In this document: positions 62,200 to 64,000 of the stretch, piece after piece
Layout of the letters: each line of letters starts with the position of its first letter
Numbering within the stretch: the first letter of the stretch is position 1
NCBI RefSeq assembly: GCF_029227915.1
Contig: NC_079878.1
Span: 9,920,001 to 9,984,000, forward strand
From: Hydractinia symbiolongicarpus
Lineage: Eukaryota > Cnidaria > Hydrozoa > Anthoathecata > Hydractiniidae
Reading direction: 5' to 3'
Length of the DNA: 64,000 nt
Translations under genes and position numbers: made by a program
The notes under the pieces: generated by a model
Databases searched by the model: none
Told to the model about the DNA's origin: nothing
What the model saw: the letters and a program-made list of their open reading frames with translations, nothing else

Positions 62200-63190
62200 G
62201 AGTATGTTTATTATTTTTTATTGACAATATATTTCGGATAAACATTATCCATCCTCAGGTCTAAAAGCAAATAAATAATGTTAAAAACAGTTAAAAACAA
62301 GTATAAAATTATTCAACATATCATACATAAACTACACCTCACACTACAACAAATCAAATTTACAAGAAAATCTAAAAACAAAACGAGTTTAGAAGAGAGT
62401 AAGGTAATTAAATTTTTATTACCAATGCTCTGCTTCTATATTCGTCTTTTGTATTTAAAACCGGTTTGATGTAATTGATCATTAACGCCTCAAGAGTCAT
62501 TAAATGATAAACGTTCCGTGTTGATGAACATAAAATTGATACATTTTCCATTGTTAAAAGATTATTGCAATCGTCGAAATGCTTTCCCACCGGACCAGTT
62601 CTTTTATGTTCCTTAAGTCGTTTGATTAAATGTCGGCTCGTCTGTCCGACATAGCACGAGTTGCATCGTGGACATTCTATTTTGTATACCAAACAACTTT
62701 TGAAACATTTTTCAATTACAGGTTTCAATGGAGGCAGAGAACTTTTCAACTTTTTCAATGTGAAAATAATTTTACACGGAATATTCAACTTTCTCATAGA
62801 AGTTTCAAATTTCTCCGAAACTCGCCCACGATATTGAATGAAAATCATCTTCTCTTCAGACTCTTCTTTCTCGTTTTCTTCATCAGGATTCTCGTTATCA
62901 TTATTTTCCATAATCTTAGATATCGTACTTTAAATTATCGGGTCATAGAAAGCTTTCGGATATTGATTTTTCTCAAGAACAGTTTTACCTTTTTCTAGAC
63001 TTTGGTGAAAATTCGACCATGTGCTACACGCTCGATGTATTCGATGAACTAGGCCGGATACGACTGACCGTTTATATTTCCGTGGTGCCAGTGAATGAAC
63101 AAGACAGATTGTCGTAACACCCTCCTTCGTTATGATTATTATATGTTTTTCTCCTTGTTGTTTACAAAAATACACTAATGAAAATTTAAT
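62200..63190 (-). mobile_element. Penelope-like retroelement, 3' part with GIY-YIG domain
   Basis: The minus-strand frame 62911-62408 encodes a linker and then KSCLVYKIECPRCNSCYVGQ, TSRHLIKRLKEHKR, GKHFDDC and TLEALMINYIKPVLN, a GIY-YIG endonuclease of the Penelope type with its Cys pair and the L-E-A-x-x-I-x-x-x-K-P-x-L-N end. Upstream, in another frame (63175-62930), PRKYKRSVVSGLVHRIHRAC and the FHQSLEKGKTVLEKNQYP stretch match the thumb region at the end of the Penelope reverse transcriptase. A break (stop or frameshift) near 62925 separates them. The main polymerase domain is missing. The 3' flank holds a hammerhead-like motif (62223-62258). Confidence 0.8.
62223..62258 (-). ncRNA. Hammerhead-ribozyme-like motif of the Penelope element
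   Basis: On the minus strand: CTGAGGA (core C-U-G-A-N-G-A), a 6-bp stem GGATAA/TTATCC with a TGT loop, then GAAA, a short ATA/TGT-type stem III with loop TAT, and GTC at the expected cleavage site. Penelope-like elements are known to carry hammerheads with very short stem III. Stem I pairing is not evident here, so this copy may be inactive or need a partner copy. Confidence 0.5.
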
Positions 63191-63556
63191 ATTTTATTAA
63201 GACTGTTGTTAAACAGACCACCTGATGGAAAAATCTATGCAAAAACAATGCAGGGTATGCTTGCTGTATTGCACTTTTTTCATTATAAATTTTAAATAAT
63301 TTTAATGCTCCTGTGAACAGAATTGAAGGTACTGTTTTCAGGTCTTAATTGCATACATAAAATCCAATATCATCAACCAAAAGATATTTTTATACCATCT
63401 TTAGCAAAAGTACATGAACTATCACCAAAATAGTAAAAAATACAATGAAAACAAAACGAATGTGCTATAATAAAGATTCACCTATGTAGACACACCATCC
63501 TGATAAACTATCTGAGTTCATCACTAACATTGCTGCCATAGTGTAGTAGATTTGTC

Positions 63557-63884
63557 CGTGGCGCCGTAGATTAGTGGTTATGCCGGAGACCGGGGTTCGA
63601 TTCCTCTTGACAGCGATTCAACACGGACAAGTGAATGTTAACATAGCCCCGGGATAACCCAAGCCATGTAAGTAAATTGGGAAGATGGCACATTATGTGG
63701 GCCGTTGGATGTTGCCGGGAGTTGTCTAGTAGAGCACGGGCCCTAATTGGGTTTACGTAGCTCCAAAAGAGCATTAAATACTCTAGGACTCTCCATCTAA
63801 GCCATGGTCCCTCCTGGAAATAATATACAGGGTATATCCCTCGATATTTGTAAGGCCAGCCATGTAAAATATGCACATCTCATC
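63557..63884 (+). mobile_element. tRNA-derived SINE, copy 2
   Basis: The head GTGGCGCCGTAGATTAGTGG has an A-box-like segment, and GGGTTCGATTCC at about 63593 is a near-consensus B box at the right distance. The 260-bp body and the end CCATGTAAAATATGCACATC match copy 1 (minus strand, 3787-4133). The better preserved promoter suggests a younger copy. Confidence 0.8.
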
Positions 63885-64000
63885 ACTAAATCTAGGGATC
63901 ATTGATCAAATCCGTTCGCTACCAGGCAGTATGTTAGTGATGACCAAAGTAGTTCTTTTTTAATATGGCATGATATGCTTGCCGTAACACCCTCCCTTGT

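Noticed and set aside
63557-63630. A tRNA gene
   Set aside because: A and B boxes are present, but there is no cloverleaf with a plausible anticodon stem, and the head is joined to a SINE body seen in a second copy.
63571-63876. 101-residue minus-strand ORF
   Set aside because: It is the antisense of SINE copy 2.

Overview
The window is AT-rich animal nuclear DNA. Genes are split by short to medium GT-AG introns and separated by many transposable-element remnants. The gene content and repeat types (P2X7-type domain ORF, transposon-borne HECT-like gene, Penelope and DIRS-like retroelements) fit a cnidarian. A hydrozoan is plausible because several start codons sit just behind splice-acceptor-like AGs, but the sequence alone does not prove this. 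There is no prokaryotic signal.

Host genes, left to right: (1) the first two coding exons of an MPND-like gene (RAMA domain), minus strand, running off the left edge (45-1073); (2) a four-exon claudin/PMP22-superfamily gene, plus strand (22458-24385); (3) a complete eight-exon high-affinity choline transporter, SLC5A7/CHT1-like, plus strand (28522-36493); (4) a second four-exon claudin-superfamily gene with a classical GLW-C-C loop, plus strand (45563-47248); (5) a complete six-exon SFT2D3-like vesicle-transport gene, minus strand (52257-60929). All joined exons keep one reading frame. The choline transporter would supply choline for acetylcholine synthesis. The claudin-like proteins are cell-surface four-helix proteins, and SFT2D3 belongs to Golgi-endosome traffic. 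Nothing suggests that they form one pathway.

Mobile DNA: a 3.2 kb element at 4442-7623 has inverted repeats of about 145 bp, an 8-bp target duplication and an intact four-exon gene for a 547-residue HECT-like protein. It interrupts one copy of a 220-bp repeat whose uninterrupted copy lies 70 bp downstream, giving an in-window empty site. Other elements are a P2X7-domain ORF between 40-bp inverted repeats (1975-3261), a tRNA-derived SINE at both ends of the window (3787-4133 and 63557-63884), 5'-truncated LINE pieces (1614-1850, 13771-14865), a decayed DIRS-type tyrosine-recombinase retroelement (48780-49480), a Penelope-like element with a GIY-YIG domain and a hammerhead-like motif (62215-63190), two copies of a 1.1 kb element carrying a ~125-bp minisatellite (21169-22294, 34688-35752), a pogo-like MITE, and at least ten copies of a short foldback MITE beginning CAACCTCG with 9-bp target duplications.

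The remaining DNA (8.1-13.7, 15-19.5, 24.4-28.4, 36.5-39.6 and 42.6-45.5 kb, and the large SFT2D3 introns) shows no gene I can support beyond a few candidate exons listed with low confidence.
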